The translations under genes were made by a program, and so were the position numbers. From positions 1,736,001-1,800,000 of the forward strand of contig NZ_QXMH01000001.1 in assembly GCF_003568665.1 (NCBI RefSeq): 64,000 bases of DNA, read 5' to 3'. The notes under the pieces are model-generated. The model worked only from the letters and a program-made list of their open reading frames with translations. It ran no database searches and had not been told where the DNA came from. Positions 1 to 7,121 of the stretch are shown piece by piece. The DNA comes from Chitinophaga alhagiae (GTDB lineage: Bacteria; Bacteroidota; Bacteroidia; Chitinophagales; Chitinophagaceae). The first letter of the stretch is position 1, and each line of letters opens with the position of its first letter.

Positions 1-153
1 ATTACCAAAGAGACCGCCCGCACCGCCCAGTTGAAAGTTTTTTATGACGCCGCCCGCATACAGGCAGCATTACCCGGTTTCCGCTTCCGCCCGCTCGAAG
101 ATACCGTGCGGGAAATATCTGCCGCTTACCTCGCTCACCGGCAGCAGGGCTAA
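1..153 (+). CDS. C-terminal end of a probable NAD-dependent epimerase/SDR-family protein (5' truncated)
   Basis: An open frame enters from the left edge and ends with TAA at 151-153, giving 50 residues. The tail contains a pattern like GFRFRPLEDTVREI, which resembles the C-terminus of extended short-chain dehydrogenases (NAD-dependent epimerase/dihydroflavonol reductase type), where a target residue followed by R-P-L-E-D-T precedes a final helix. The Rossmann fold and catalytic residues lie outside the window, so substrate and reaction cannot be read. It overlaps the convergent lipoprotein gene by 4 bases. Family assignment is an inference from a short tail only. Confidence 0.5.
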   Translation: MTKETARTAQLKVFYDAARIQAALPGFRFRPLEDTVREISAAYLAHRQQG

Positions 154-869
154 CGCGCTCCCAGTTTCTCATTAAATACCAATGCCAGCATGGCCCCGGC
201 CAGTGTTTGCCGCAAAGCGGCATCGGCTTTCTCATGTACCCAAGCCTGCGGGGTTTCTCCCGGTATAACAGCCGCCACAGGCATGCCTCTTAACTGAAAT
301 TCGTAACAGGTCTTCTCATAACTGTTGCGGGTACCGTACCGGTTATGTGCTGTTACCCGCAGCTCGTCCGTAGCCGAGCGCAAGATACCCACCTGTTTGT
401 TCTCGTTCAGCTCAACAAAGGAAAGGTTACGCTTTAGAATAAGCTCCCAGCTTTTTAACGGGGCGGAACTGACCGCGCCAAGCGTTATATACCAAAGCGG
501 CGTATCGCCGGCCAAAGCGCTTAACGAAGTGGGCAGGGGGCGGTTTGAAAAGGTGATGCGGGGGGTAGACAACACCTGCACCGGGAATTGCTCGGCAGCG
601 GTCTTTACCGAAAAGTAAAAAGCGTCAGACACGCTTCTCCATTGTTTGGGCGGCGTGTTGGCCGCTACCCCGTTGGTGCGGGAACTGGTGGTGTACTCTC
701 CAAGCGCCAGGGTTTTAGCCGTAAACCACCCGTCTTTCATGGTGACCGCCACGGAATGCGGCTGAATGTACAGACCGGGGTCTTTTTTTACCGCTACGGG
801 CTTGGGGGAAGAGCAGGCCATGCATAACATGCCGATGGCCGCTGCACTGCCGAAGATCTTTTTTGCCAT
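150..869 (-). CDS. Hypothetical lipoprotein, 239 aa
   Basis: The protein begins with a lipoprotein signal: a positively charged start, a hydrophobic stretch and a lipobox-like LCMAC with the acceptor Cys near residue 19, so it is probably anchored in the envelope facing the periplasm. I do not recognise a family in the mature part. It follows lpxD with only 12 bases between them on the same strand and is probably co-transcribed, which suggests but does not prove an envelope or lipopolysaccharide-related role. Its stop overlaps by 4 bases with the end of the convergent partial gene at the left edge. The start ATG at 869 is chosen because it directly precedes the signal sequence. Confidence 0.75.
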   Translation of the reverse strand: MAKKIFGSAAAIGMLCMACSSPKPVAVKKDPGLYIQPHSVAVTMKDGWFTAKTLALGEYTTSSRTNGVAANTPPKQWRSVSDAFYFSVKTAAEQFPVQVLSTPRITFSNRPLPTSLSALAGDTPLWYITLGAVSSAPLKSWELILKRNLSFVELNENKQVGILRSATDELRVTAHNRYGTRNSYEKTCYEFQLRGMPVAAVIPGETPQAWVHEKADAALRQTLAGAMLALVFNEKLGAR

Positions 870-881
870 AGGTGATAAATG

Positions 882-1823
882 CTAGCTGTTAAGTTTAGCC
901 CATATTTCAGGAATGCGTTTGGTCCAGGCCAGTTCTTTTTTCTTTTCGCGGGCATCCATGGCCGGAATGCCAAAGTAGGTCTTGCCGCCTTCCAGGGAAC
1001 TGCCCACGCCGCTCTTGGCCAGTACAACGGCGCCCTTGCCAAGGGTAATGTCTTTGTTGATGCCTACCTGGCCCCAGATGATCACATTGTCTTCCACCCG
1101 GGCCTTACCCCCTATGCCCACCTGCGCGGCAAAGAGACAGTTTTTACCGATCACGGCGCCGTGGCCCACATGCACCATGTTGTCAAACTTGCTGCCTTGG
1201 CCAATAATGGTATCGCCGCTAACCCCTTTGTCAATGGTTGTGTTGGCGCCGATCTCCACATCGTTTTCTATCACCACCCTTCCGCAGCTTTCCAGCTTGT
1301 CATACATCACTTCCCGGTCCGCCCTTCTCTTGAAGTAAAAAGCGTCCGCACCGATCACGGCGCCGGCCTGGATGATCACATTATCGCCAATAATGCTATG
1401 GTCGTAAATGGTAACGTTGGGATGTATGATGCAGTTTTTGCCGATTCTCACATGGTGGCCTACGTACACGCCGGGAAACAGCACAGTGCCTTCTCCTACA
1501 ACGGCCGTATCGCTAATGGGGGTGGTAGGAGGTACAAAGGGACGGTAGCGTTTCACCAGGCTTACGTACGCGCTGAAGGGATCTGCGGTTACCAGCAGGG
1601 CCTTGCCTTCCGGCACGTCTACCTTCTTGTTGATGATAATGATGCTGGCCGCGGAAGTAAGGCTGGCGTTGTAGTACTTTTCAAAGTCTACAAACGTGAT
1701 GTCTCCCGGTTCTACCTTGTGTATCTCGTTAATACCGGTAGCCATCAGTGTATCATTACCTTCCAGCGCTGCGCCTATGAGCGTTGCTATTTCTTTTACC
1801 GCAACGGGTGTATCTAACTTCAT
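882..1823 (-). CDS. lpxD: UDP-3-O-(3-hydroxyacyl)glucosamine N-acyltransferase (LpxD-type)
   Basis: A 313-residue protein with the LpxD layout: an N-terminal uridine-binding-like domain (about residues 1-100, including the KVEPGDITFVD segment), then a left-handed beta-helix of hexapeptide repeats (about 105-280) and a short C-terminal helix. LpxD transfers an N-linked 3-hydroxyacyl chain from acyl-ACP to the UDP-glucosamine intermediate of lipid A in the cytoplasm. The His in the VHVGHG motif (about residue 221) lines up with the catalytic His of E. coli LpxD. The protein is somewhat shorter than the E. coli enzyme (341 residues). It is not next to lpxA, lpxB or the lpxC-fabZ fusion common in this phylum, so it may be a second LpxD-like paralogue; family certain, exact substrate less so. 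Confidence 0.85.
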   Translation of the reverse strand: MKLDTPVAVKEIATLIGAALEGNDTLMATGINEIHKVEPGDITFVDFEKYYNASLTSAASIIIINKKVDVPEGKALLVTADPFSAYVSLVKRYRPFVPPTTPISDTAVVGEGTVLFPGVYVGHHVRIGKNCIIHPNVTIYDHSIIGDNVIIQAGAVIGADAFYFKRRADREVMYDKLESCGRVVIENDVEIGANTTIDKGVSGDTIIGQGSKFDNMVHVGHGAVIGKNCLFAAQVGIGGKARVEDNVIIWGQVGINKDITLGKGAVVLAKSGVGSSLEGGKTYFGIPAMDAREKKKELAWTKRIPEIWAKLNS

Positions 1824-1845
1824 ATGAACTTCGTTAAAGTGAAAG

Positions 1846-1853
1846 CAAAGTTA
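1846..1853 (-). promoter_or_regulatory. Candidate -7 promoter element for lpxD
   Basis: On the minus strand this reads TAACTTTG, a full match to the Bacteroidota -7 consensus TAnnTTTG, with 22 bases between its last G and the lpxD ATG. No clear TTTG -33 element stands about 19 bases upstream; instead a DnaA-box sequence (1861-1869) occupies the spacer region. Confidence 0.5.
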
Positions 1854-1860
1854 GGGGGCG

Positions 1861-1891
1861 TTATCCACAATTTTTTTGTGCTTGTGAATAA
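1861..1891. other. Two inverted DnaA-box sequences in an AT-rich intergenic stretch
   Basis: TTATCCACA at 1861-1869 is identical to the strongest DnaA box known from E. coli, and TGTGAATAA at 1883-1891 is TTATTCACA on the opposite strand, also fitting TTATNCACA. They face each other 13 bases apart at the AT-rich left part of the 390-base gap between lpxD and the Crp/Fnr gene. They could serve DnaA control of lpxD, DnaA titration, or a replication origin; the sequence alone does not decide. Confidence 0.45.
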
Positions 1892-1924
1892 AATTTATTG
1901 TAAAATTTTTCTTTTGTGATGAAA

Positions 1925-2024
1925 TTCTTTTTAATATTGTGTAGGGAAATTTGTTTCCCTGTACTTACTAACCCATTCACATAACAAGAAAGTCTGATTG
2001 TTCTCACGGTCAGACTTTTTTTAT
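1925..2024 (+). ncRNA. Candidate small RNA (two hairpins, the last a terminator)
   Basis: No gene lies on the plus strand here, yet a plus-strand terminator (1990-2024) is present. It is preceded by a perfect 7-bp hairpin, AGGGAAA (1943-1949) with loop TTTG and TTTCCCT (1954-1960). A weak promoter-like word TAATATTG (1932-1939) stands just upstream. Together these suggest a short plus-strand transcript of roughly 80-100 nt. Alternatives are a cryptic terminator stopping antisense transcription. The 5' end is a guess. Confidence 0.25.
1990..2024 (+). terminator. Rho-independent terminator, plus strand
   Basis: AAGTCTGA (1990-1997) pairs with TCAGACTT (2010-2017), an 8-bp stem with a 12-base loop, followed by a T run. 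No annotated plus-strand gene feeds into it. Confidence 0.6.
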
Positions 2025-2194
2025 TCCCCTTGCAACCCGTGCGTACAAAGAGTTTCAGCCCGTCATGTTTTTTTGTTGATTACCGGTGCATGTTGTTCAT
2101 ACCGCTTCAACGCCGCTTTAAAGGTGGGAAAACAGGAAGGCGCCTTTTTCCGTTTTTTGTTCTTCGGGATGCTTTTGCCTCTCTTTTTTAGCGC

Positions 2195-2215
2195 AAAAAC
2201 CGGCAAGGCGGTTTT
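2195..2215 (-). terminator. Probable terminator of the Crp/Fnr gene
   Basis: On the minus strand AAAACCG, loop CCTTGC, CGGTTTT followed by TGC; the hairpin overlaps the stop codon of the Crp/Fnr gene. The T stretch is part of the stem, so the signal is moderate. Confidence 0.4.
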
Positions 2216-2930
2216 AATCTTGCAGGTTGGCCATGTTAATGAGCTTCTGCAACTGCAATATCCTGATCTTTTTACCCGGCAGGTCTATTACCTTTTCCTT
2301 TTTGAACTCTGAAAGCAGGCGGATGGCAGACTCCGTTGCAGTGCCTACCAGGTTGGCTATCTCTTCCCGGGAAAGGGTTACGTTGATGGTTTCCCCGTCT
2401 GCTTCCACACCGTAGGTTTCCTTGAGCGTAAGCAGGGTTTCCGCCAGTCTTTCACGTACCGGCTTCTGTGCAAGATGGGTGATCTTGACTTCCGCCCGCC
2501 GCAGTTCGCTGGTCAATATCTGCATCATTCTGAGGGAAAGGGCAGTGTCTTTCTGCAGTACCTGTAAAAACACGTCCCGGGGAATAAAACATACCGCGCT
2601 GTCTTCCAGCACGGTAGCAGTAGCGGTATACGGTTCGTTGCTGATCAGGGCCTTATACCCGATGAGATCTCCGGGCTTCACCAGGCGGATGATCTGTTCA
2701 CGCCCTTCGTCCCCGCTGTGGGAAAGTTTCACCTTGCCCGTATTGATACAGTAAATGCCATAAGGATGTGCTCCTTCCTGGAAGATCTCCTGCCCCTTTT
2801 TGTAGATCCTGCATTGTTTGACATTGGCAAGCTCGGCTACGTGAGCCGGCGATGCCGAGGAAAAGACCTCTCCGGGATATTTGCTGCAGAACCGGCATTC
2901 TGTGTGATCGCTTAACATGTCTTGCGTCAT
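2214..2930 (-). CDS. Crp/Fnr-family transcriptional regulator
   Basis: A 238-residue protein with an N-terminal cyclic-nucleotide-binding-like beta-roll (about residues 25-140, with the GIYCINTGKVKLS and LVKPGDLIGY segments), a dimer helix, and a C-terminal winged helix-turn-helix (about 165-220, LSREEIANLVGTATESAIR). Crp/Fnr proteins bind DNA as dimers and respond to small ligands or redox. Two cysteines near the N-terminus (Cys12, Cys15, pattern CRFC) could hint at a metal or redox role, but the four-Cys iron-sulfur pattern of FNR is not complete. It has its own consensus promoter, is monocistronic, and is divergent from the pseudouridine synthase gene. Ligand and targets unknown. Confidence 0.85.
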   Translation of the reverse strand: MTQDMLSDHTECRFCSKYPGEVFSSASPAHVAELANVKQCRIYKKGQEIFQEGAHPYGIYCINTGKVKLSHSGDEGREQIIRLVKPGDLIGYKALISNEPYTATATVLEDSAVCFIPRDVFLQVLQKDTALSLRMMQILTSELRRAEVKITHLAQKPVRERLAETLLTLKETYGVEADGETINVTLSREEIANLVGTATESAIRLLSEFKKEKVIDLPGKKIRILQLQKLINMANLQD

Positions 2931-2949
2931 AAAACCTCCAAGGATGGGC

Positions 2950-2981
2950 CAAAATTACTAATTTACAGTCCCTTAACCAAA
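2950..2981 (-). promoter_or_regulatory. Bacteroidota-type promoter of the Crp/Fnr gene
   Basis: On the minus strand TTTG (2978-2981), 20 bases, then TAATTTTG (2950-2957). This matches the -33/-7 consensus of the Bacteroidota primary sigma factor. About 19 bases separate the -7 box from the ATG at 2930. Confidence 0.65.
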
Positions 2982-2992
2982 GCAAACCCGCC

Positions 2993-3580
2993 GTGAGCCT
3001 TCACTATTTTATCGTGTACAAGCCTTATGAGGTATTGACCCGTTTCGGGAAAGAAGGTAACAAGGCAGTGCTGTCAGACTATTTTACCGTACCGAAAGAC
3101 GTATACCCTGTTGGCCGGCTGGACTATGACAGCGAGGGGCTGCTTATTCTTTCTAATGACAAGTCGCTGAACCACCGCCTGCTTAACCCGGCGCAGCGGC
3201 ATGAACGGGAATACTGGGTGCAGGTAGATGGGGCGGTGACCAATGAAGCCGTTCGCCTGTTGCAGGAAGGGGTTACCATCAATGTAGACGGCAAACCTTA
3301 CCGCACCCGCGGATGCGATGCGGCCATTTTCACAGCAGAACCCTTTGTGCCGGAACGGAACCCGCCCATCCGCTTCCGCAAGCACATACCAGCCCCCTGG
3401 CTGCGGCTGATACTGCGGGAAGGCAAAAACCGGCAGGTGCGTAAAATGACCGCCGCTGTTGGGTTTCCCACGTTGAGGCTGATCCGTTACCGCATAGCGC
3501 AACTGACAATTGACGGCATGCAGCCCGGAGACCTGGTGGAGCTGAAGCAGCCGGAAATCTACAAAGCGCTGTTCAAATAA
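2993..3580 (+). CDS. rRNA large-subunit pseudouridine synthase, RluE/RsuA-type
   Basis: A 195-residue protein of the RsuA/RluB/RluE family without an S4 domain, which makes it closest in layout to RluE (modifies a uridine in 23S rRNA helix 89). The catalytic motif GRLDYDSEGLLIL is present with the nucleophilic Asp near residue 44, and the later LREGKNRQVRKM segment is the second family signature. The start is GTG at 2993, directly before the conserved KPYEVL segment; no in-frame ATG fits. It is divergent from the Crp/Fnr gene and precedes yicC by 80 bases. The exact target uridine cannot be read from sequence. Confidence 0.85.
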   Translation: MSLHYFIVYKPYEVLTRFGKEGNKAVLSDYFTVPKDVYPVGRLDYDSEGLLILSNDKSLNHRLLNPAQRHEREYWVQVDGAVTNEAVRLLQEGVTINVDGKPYRTRGCDAAIFTAEPFVPERNPPIRFRKHIPAPWLRLILREGKNRQVRKMTAAVGFPTLRLIRYRIAQLTIDGMQPGDLVELKQPEIYKALFK

Positions 3581-3634
3581 GCCCCGCTCCTCCAAAATGC
3601 CTGGTTCCCAATCCGAAATGTGGCTTAATTTAAT

Positions 3635-3642
3635 TAGGTTTG
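3635..3642 (+). promoter_or_regulatory. Candidate -7 promoter element for yicC
   Basis: TAGGTTTG fits TAnnTTTG and ends 18 bases before the yicC ATG; no good -33 TTTG is visible at the right spacing. Confidence 0.4.
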
Positions 3643-3660
3643 TCACACTAAACAGATAAT

Positions 3661-4536
3661 ATGCTCAAATCCATGACCGGCTTTGGCCGTGCGGAAGTTA
3701 CCCGGGGGGAAACAACCATTCTGGCAGAAATCAAATCGCTCAATGGCAAACAGTTTGAGGTAAACCTCAAAATGTCCCCTCTTCTGAAACCCTACGAATT
3801 TGACATCCGTAACCTGCTGCAGCAGGAACTGCAGCGCGGCACGCTGGATGCCACCATCAACATCAAGCAGAACGGCGCCACGCGCCCCGTGGTGATCAAC
3901 ACCGAGCTGGCCCGGTATTATCACCAGGCTATCACGTCCATGGCAACAGATCTCTCCCTGCCGCAGGAAGATATGCTGAACGTACTCATGAAACTGCCCG
4001 AAGTGGTGACCCCCGCCTCTGAACAAATGGAAAAGTCCGAATGGCTGGAAGTGGAAAAGGTGATACGCGCCGCCGTGGCCGAAATGGATGCCCACCGTGC
4101 AGATGAAGGCGCCATGCTGGAAAAGGACCTGCTGCTGCGGATAGACAACATCCTGCTGTATACCGAAAAGGTAAAGGAGCTGGACCCGCTGCGGAAAGAC
4201 AAGGTACGTACCCGCCTTGAGACCCTGCTGGCAGAATACGTGGGAAAAGAGAACGTGGATGCCAACCGGATGGAACAGGAACTGATCTTTTACCTGGAAA
4301 AACTCGATATTTCCGAAGAGCTGATCCGCCTGCAAAACCACTGCCGGTATTTCAAAGACATCCTGAACGAGGCAGATGCCGCCAAAGGCAAAAAGCTGGG
4401 CTTTGTACTGCAGGAAATAGGCCGCGAGATCAATACCACCGGTTCCAAGGCCAACGATGCCGGCATTCAGCAGTGGGTGGTGATGATGAAAGACGAACTG
4501 GAAAAAGCTAAAGAGCAGGTGTTGAACGTGCTGTAG
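3661..4536 (+). CDS. YicC/YloC-family endoribonuclease
   Basis: A 291-residue protein opening with the family hallmark MLKSMTGFGRAE and closing with the C-terminal DUF1732-type segment (KANDAGIQQWV ... EKAKEQVLNVL). YicC-family proteins are endoribonucleases implicated in turnover of RNAs; E. coli YicC affects the small RNA RyhB. In many Bacteroidota the gene is followed by gmk (guanylate kinase), but here it is followed 80 bases later by gldH. Length and both conserved ends are typical and intact. A candidate -7 element precedes it. Confidence 0.88.
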   Translation: MLKSMTGFGRAEVTRGETTILAEIKSLNGKQFEVNLKMSPLLKPYEFDIRNLLQQELQRGTLDATINIKQNGATRPVVINTELARYYHQAITSMATDLSLPQEDMLNVLMKLPEVVTPASEQMEKSEWLEVEKVIRAAVAEMDAHRADEGAMLEKDLLLRIDNILLYTEKVKELDPLRKDKVRTRLETLLAEYVGKENVDANRMEQELIFYLEKLDISEELIRLQNHCRYFKDILNEADAAKGKKLGFVLQEIGREINTTGSKANDAGIQQWVVMMKDELEKAKEQVLNVL

Positions 4537-4617
4537 CCGGCCACAGCATAAGCTGGTGTACAGACAATAAACAACCGGCGCGCGTGAGCGCCCGCGCATT
4601 GAACAGACAAGGAATCT

Positions 4618-5127
4618 ATGAAACTATCTTTTACCTGTGCCCTCCTGGGCATGCTGGTTTTTGCCTGCAAACCACCCAGGCTGGATACCTTCGAGAAGAA
4701 TCGGGACATCCACCGCTCGGAATGGGCCGTAGATGACAAACCGTTTTTTGAACTGGACCTGGCGCCGGAAGATACGGCGTTCTATTATAACATGTACGTG
4801 AACGTACGCCATACAGACGCGTACCCGTACAGCAACCTCTGGATACTGATAGGCACGCAGGCACCCGGAGACAGTACGGCTATCACGCGCCGGGTGGAAC
4901 TGCCGCTGGCCGATACCTACGGCAAATGGATGGGAAGCGGCGTAAACGGGATAGTGGTAACGAATAATGATGACATATTCGAACACCGCATCCCCATACA
5001 GCAGAGCGCTATTTTTTCCAAACCCGGCAGGTACCGCTTTACCTTTGAACAGAACATGCGCCAGAACCCCCTGCCCAACATCCTGAGCATGGGCCTGCGC
5101 ATAGAAAAAGCCGCACCGCGGAACTAA
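4618..5127 (+). CDS. gldH: Gliding motility lipoprotein GldH
   Basis: A 169-residue lipoprotein: signal peptide ending in a lipobox-like VFACK with Cys near residue 17, then the GldH domain with the NLWILIGTQAPG, YGKWMGSGVNG and FSKPGRYRFTFEQNMR segments and a final GLRIE strand. GldH is a Bacteroidota-only envelope lipoprotein required for gliding motility in Flavobacterium and linked to the type IX secretion/gliding apparatus. It stands between yicC and a sensor kinase gene whose start is 6 bases downstream, so gldH and the two-component genes may share a transcript. No other gld gene is nearby. This is one of the clearest phylum markers in the window. Confidence 0.85.
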   Translation: MKLSFTCALLGMLVFACKPPRLDTFEKNRDIHRSEWAVDDKPFFELDLAPEDTAFYYNMYVNVRHTDAYPYSNLWILIGTQAPGDSTAITRRVELPLADTYGKWMGSGVNGIVVTNNDDIFEHRIPIQQSAIFSKPGRYRFTFEQNMRQNPLPNILSMGLRIEKAAPRN

Positions 5128-5133
5128 TGAGGC

Positions 5134-6168
5134 ATGAAAAAAACGGCATCCTGGCTGCAAAGCAAGAAGATGATCACCGGCATTTATGTGTTTGTGCTGG
5201 CCTACACAGTGCTGCAGTTGCTGTGGTGGGGCGTGCTGTTGCACCAGCAAAGCAAACAGATTGCCGGCTACGAAAGGCTGGAGATGACGCACCGGGTACA
5301 TGAGCTGACCCAACCCGCGGAGTTCATGTACGAAATGCAACGGCTCCAGAAAGAACAACAGATGCGTACCTTCAAATACGTAGGGGAAGGCATCATCTTC
5401 CTGGTGCTGATACTGGCCGGCGCCGCACTCGTGTACCGGGCCGTATGGAAACAGATGAAGCTCTCCCAGCAGCAGCAAAATTTCATGATGGCCGTTACGC
5501 ATGAGCTGAAAAGCCCTATCGCAGTGGCCAAGCTGAACCTGGAAACCTTGCGCAAGCACCGCCTGGATGAGGAAAAACAACGCAAGCTGCTGGACAATAC
5601 CCTCCGGGAAACCAACCGGCTGGACCAGTTGTGCAATAACATATTGCTGGCATCCCAGTTCGAGCATCAGAAGTACCAGCCCTTCCTGGAAGAGCTGAAC
5701 TTTTCTGATATATTGCAACAGGGAGTGGACGAGCTGAAAGACCGTACCCCCAGCCATACCCTCACGGCGTTCATTCAACCGGGCATCCTGCTGCAGGCAG
5801 ACCGGTTCATGATGCAACTGCTGCTGAACAACCTGGTGGAGAATGCCGTTAAATATGCGCCCAAGGGCACTGAAATACAGGTGCGGCTGTTTACCGCCAT
5901 GGAAGAAGATGAAGAAGAGCCGGTGCTGAAGCTGGAAATATGCGATGAAGGGGAAGGGATAGCCCCCACGGAAAGAAAACGCATTTTCGAGAAGTTTTAC
6001 CGCATCGGCAACGAGAATACCCGCAAATCGAAAGGCTCCGGCCTTGGCCTCTACCTGGCCAAAAAGATAGTGGAACAACACGGCGGCGCCATTGAGGTAA
6101 TGGACAACGAACCCAGGGGCACCTGCTTCCAGATCACATGGGACGATTATTCTACCCAACCTGTATAA
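5134..6168 (+). CDS. Sensor histidine kinase
   Basis: A 344-residue membrane kinase with two transmembrane segments (about 13-37 and 83-103) framing a short periplasmic region of about 45 residues. The dimerisation/phosphoacceptor domain carries VTHELKSPIA with His123, and the ATPase domain has the N box NNLVENAVKYAP, the G1 box DEGEGIAP and the G2 box SKGSGLGLYLAKK. There is no HAMP or PAS domain. It starts 6 bases after gldH and is followed 53 bases later by its likely partner response regulator. All catalytic boxes are intact. The signal sensed is unknown; the small extracytoplasmic region suggests membrane or envelope sensing. Confidence 0.88.
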   Translation: MKKTASWLQSKKMITGIYVFVLAYTVLQLLWWGVLLHQQSKQIAGYERLEMTHRVHELTQPAEFMYEMQRLQKEQQMRTFKYVGEGIIFLVLILAGAALVYRAVWKQMKLSQQQQNFMMAVTHELKSPIAVAKLNLETLRKHRLDEEKQRKLLDNTLRETNRLDQLCNNILLASQFEHQKYQPFLEELNFSDILQQGVDELKDRTPSHTLTAFIQPGILLQADRFMMQLLLNNLVENAVKYAPKGTEIQVRLFTAMEEDEEEPVLKLEICDEGEGIAPTERKRIFEKFYRIGNENTRKSKGSGLGLYLAKKIVEQHGGAIEVMDNEPRGTCFQITWDDYSTQPV

Positions 6169-6221
6169 AATTAACCGGTTGTGCGTAATTTTATAGACAA
6201 TTAGCTAAATACCACATCAAT

Positions 6222-6932
6222 ATGAAGGAAGCGACGAAAGCATCAATATTGCTGGTAGAAGATGAAGAGAACCTGCAGGAAGCCTTGAAGCTGAACCTGG
6301 AGCTGGAGGGGTATGAAGTAACCACGGCAGACAATGGTACAAGCGCATTGAAAGCCGTCAAGAACGAGTATTTTGACCTGATCATTCTCGATATCATGCT
6401 GCCCGAGATGGACGGCCTGGCCGTATGTGAAAACATCCGCATCCAGAACAATGAAGTGCCCATCCTGTTCCTGAGCGCCAAAAACAGCAGTGCAGACAGG
6501 GTGCTGGGACTGAAAAAGGGCGGGGACGATTATATGACCAAGCCTTTTAACCTGGAAGAGCTGCTGCTGCGTGTGGAAAAGCTCATTGTGAAGAACAAGA
6601 AGATACAGGATAAAGACAGTGTGCCCAACGTATACCGCTTTGGCAATAATATGATAGACTTTGCCGCCCAGGAGTGCATTGGTAAAGACGGCAAGCGCCA
6701 CGAGCTGAGTAAAAAAGAGACCATGCTGCTCAAATTGCTCATAGAGAACAAGGGCGAAGTGGTGACCCGTGAAAAAATACTGCAGGTAGTATGGGGCTAC
6801 AACGTATACCCCACCACCCGTACCATAGACAACTTCATTCTCAATTTCCGCAAATACTTTGAGCAAGACAGCCGTAACTCCCAGTATTTCCATTCCGTAC
6901 GCGGGGTGGGGTACAAGTTTACAGACGGCTGA
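6222..6932 (+). CDS. OmpR/PhoB-family response regulator
   Basis: A 236-residue regulator with a receiver domain (about 8-122: acidic pair ED near 13-15, phosphoacceptor Asp57 in IILDIMLPEMDG, conserved Thr/Ser and Lys in the FLSAK and MTKPFN segments) and a C-terminal winged-helix DNA-binding domain (about 140-235, ending in the typical VRGVGYKF). It is the likely partner of the kinase immediately upstream. An AACCGGTT palindrome (6173-6180) and a near-consensus -7 word TAATTTTA (6186-6193) lie in the 53-base gap, so it may also have its own promoter. Regulon unknown. Confidence 0.9.
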   Translation: MKEATKASILLVEDEENLQEALKLNLELEGYEVTTADNGTSALKAVKNEYFDLIILDIMLPEMDGLAVCENIRIQNNEVPILFLSAKNSSADRVLGLKKGGDDYMTKPFNLEELLLRVEKLIVKNKKIQDKDSVPNVYRFGNNMIDFAAQECIGKDGKRHELSKKETMLLKLLIENKGEVVTREKILQVVWGYNVYPTTRTIDNFILNFRKYFEQDSRNSQYFHSVRGVGYKFTDG

Positions 6933-6996
6933 TCACCAACTATCCCCCCGGCGCTGCCATTTGTAAGGCCCTTGCTGCCAGCTATTCAATCCCCCT

Positions 6997-7026
6997 TTTC
7001 CGGGCGGGTAGAGGGCGGTATCTTTG
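6997..7026 (+). promoter_or_regulatory. Promoter candidate for the LytS-type kinase gene
   Basis: TTTC (6997-7000), 18 bases, TATCTTTG (7019-7026): a full -7 match and near -33 match. Because transcription would begin near 7031-7034, the ATG at 6972 cannot be used from this promoter, which argues for a start at 7047 or 7122. Confidence 0.5.
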
Positions 7027-7121
7027 AGCGGCTTAGGAAACATATTATGTATAACCCCATCGGCGACCCGGGAATATGGCATACTTGTATGGCGCCTCCG
7101 CTATCGGAGGTACCGGCGGCT

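Noticed and set aside
6972..7121. Longer N-terminus for the LytS-type kinase
   Set aside because: The extra codons begin upstream of the likely promoter and do not look like protein coding sequence.
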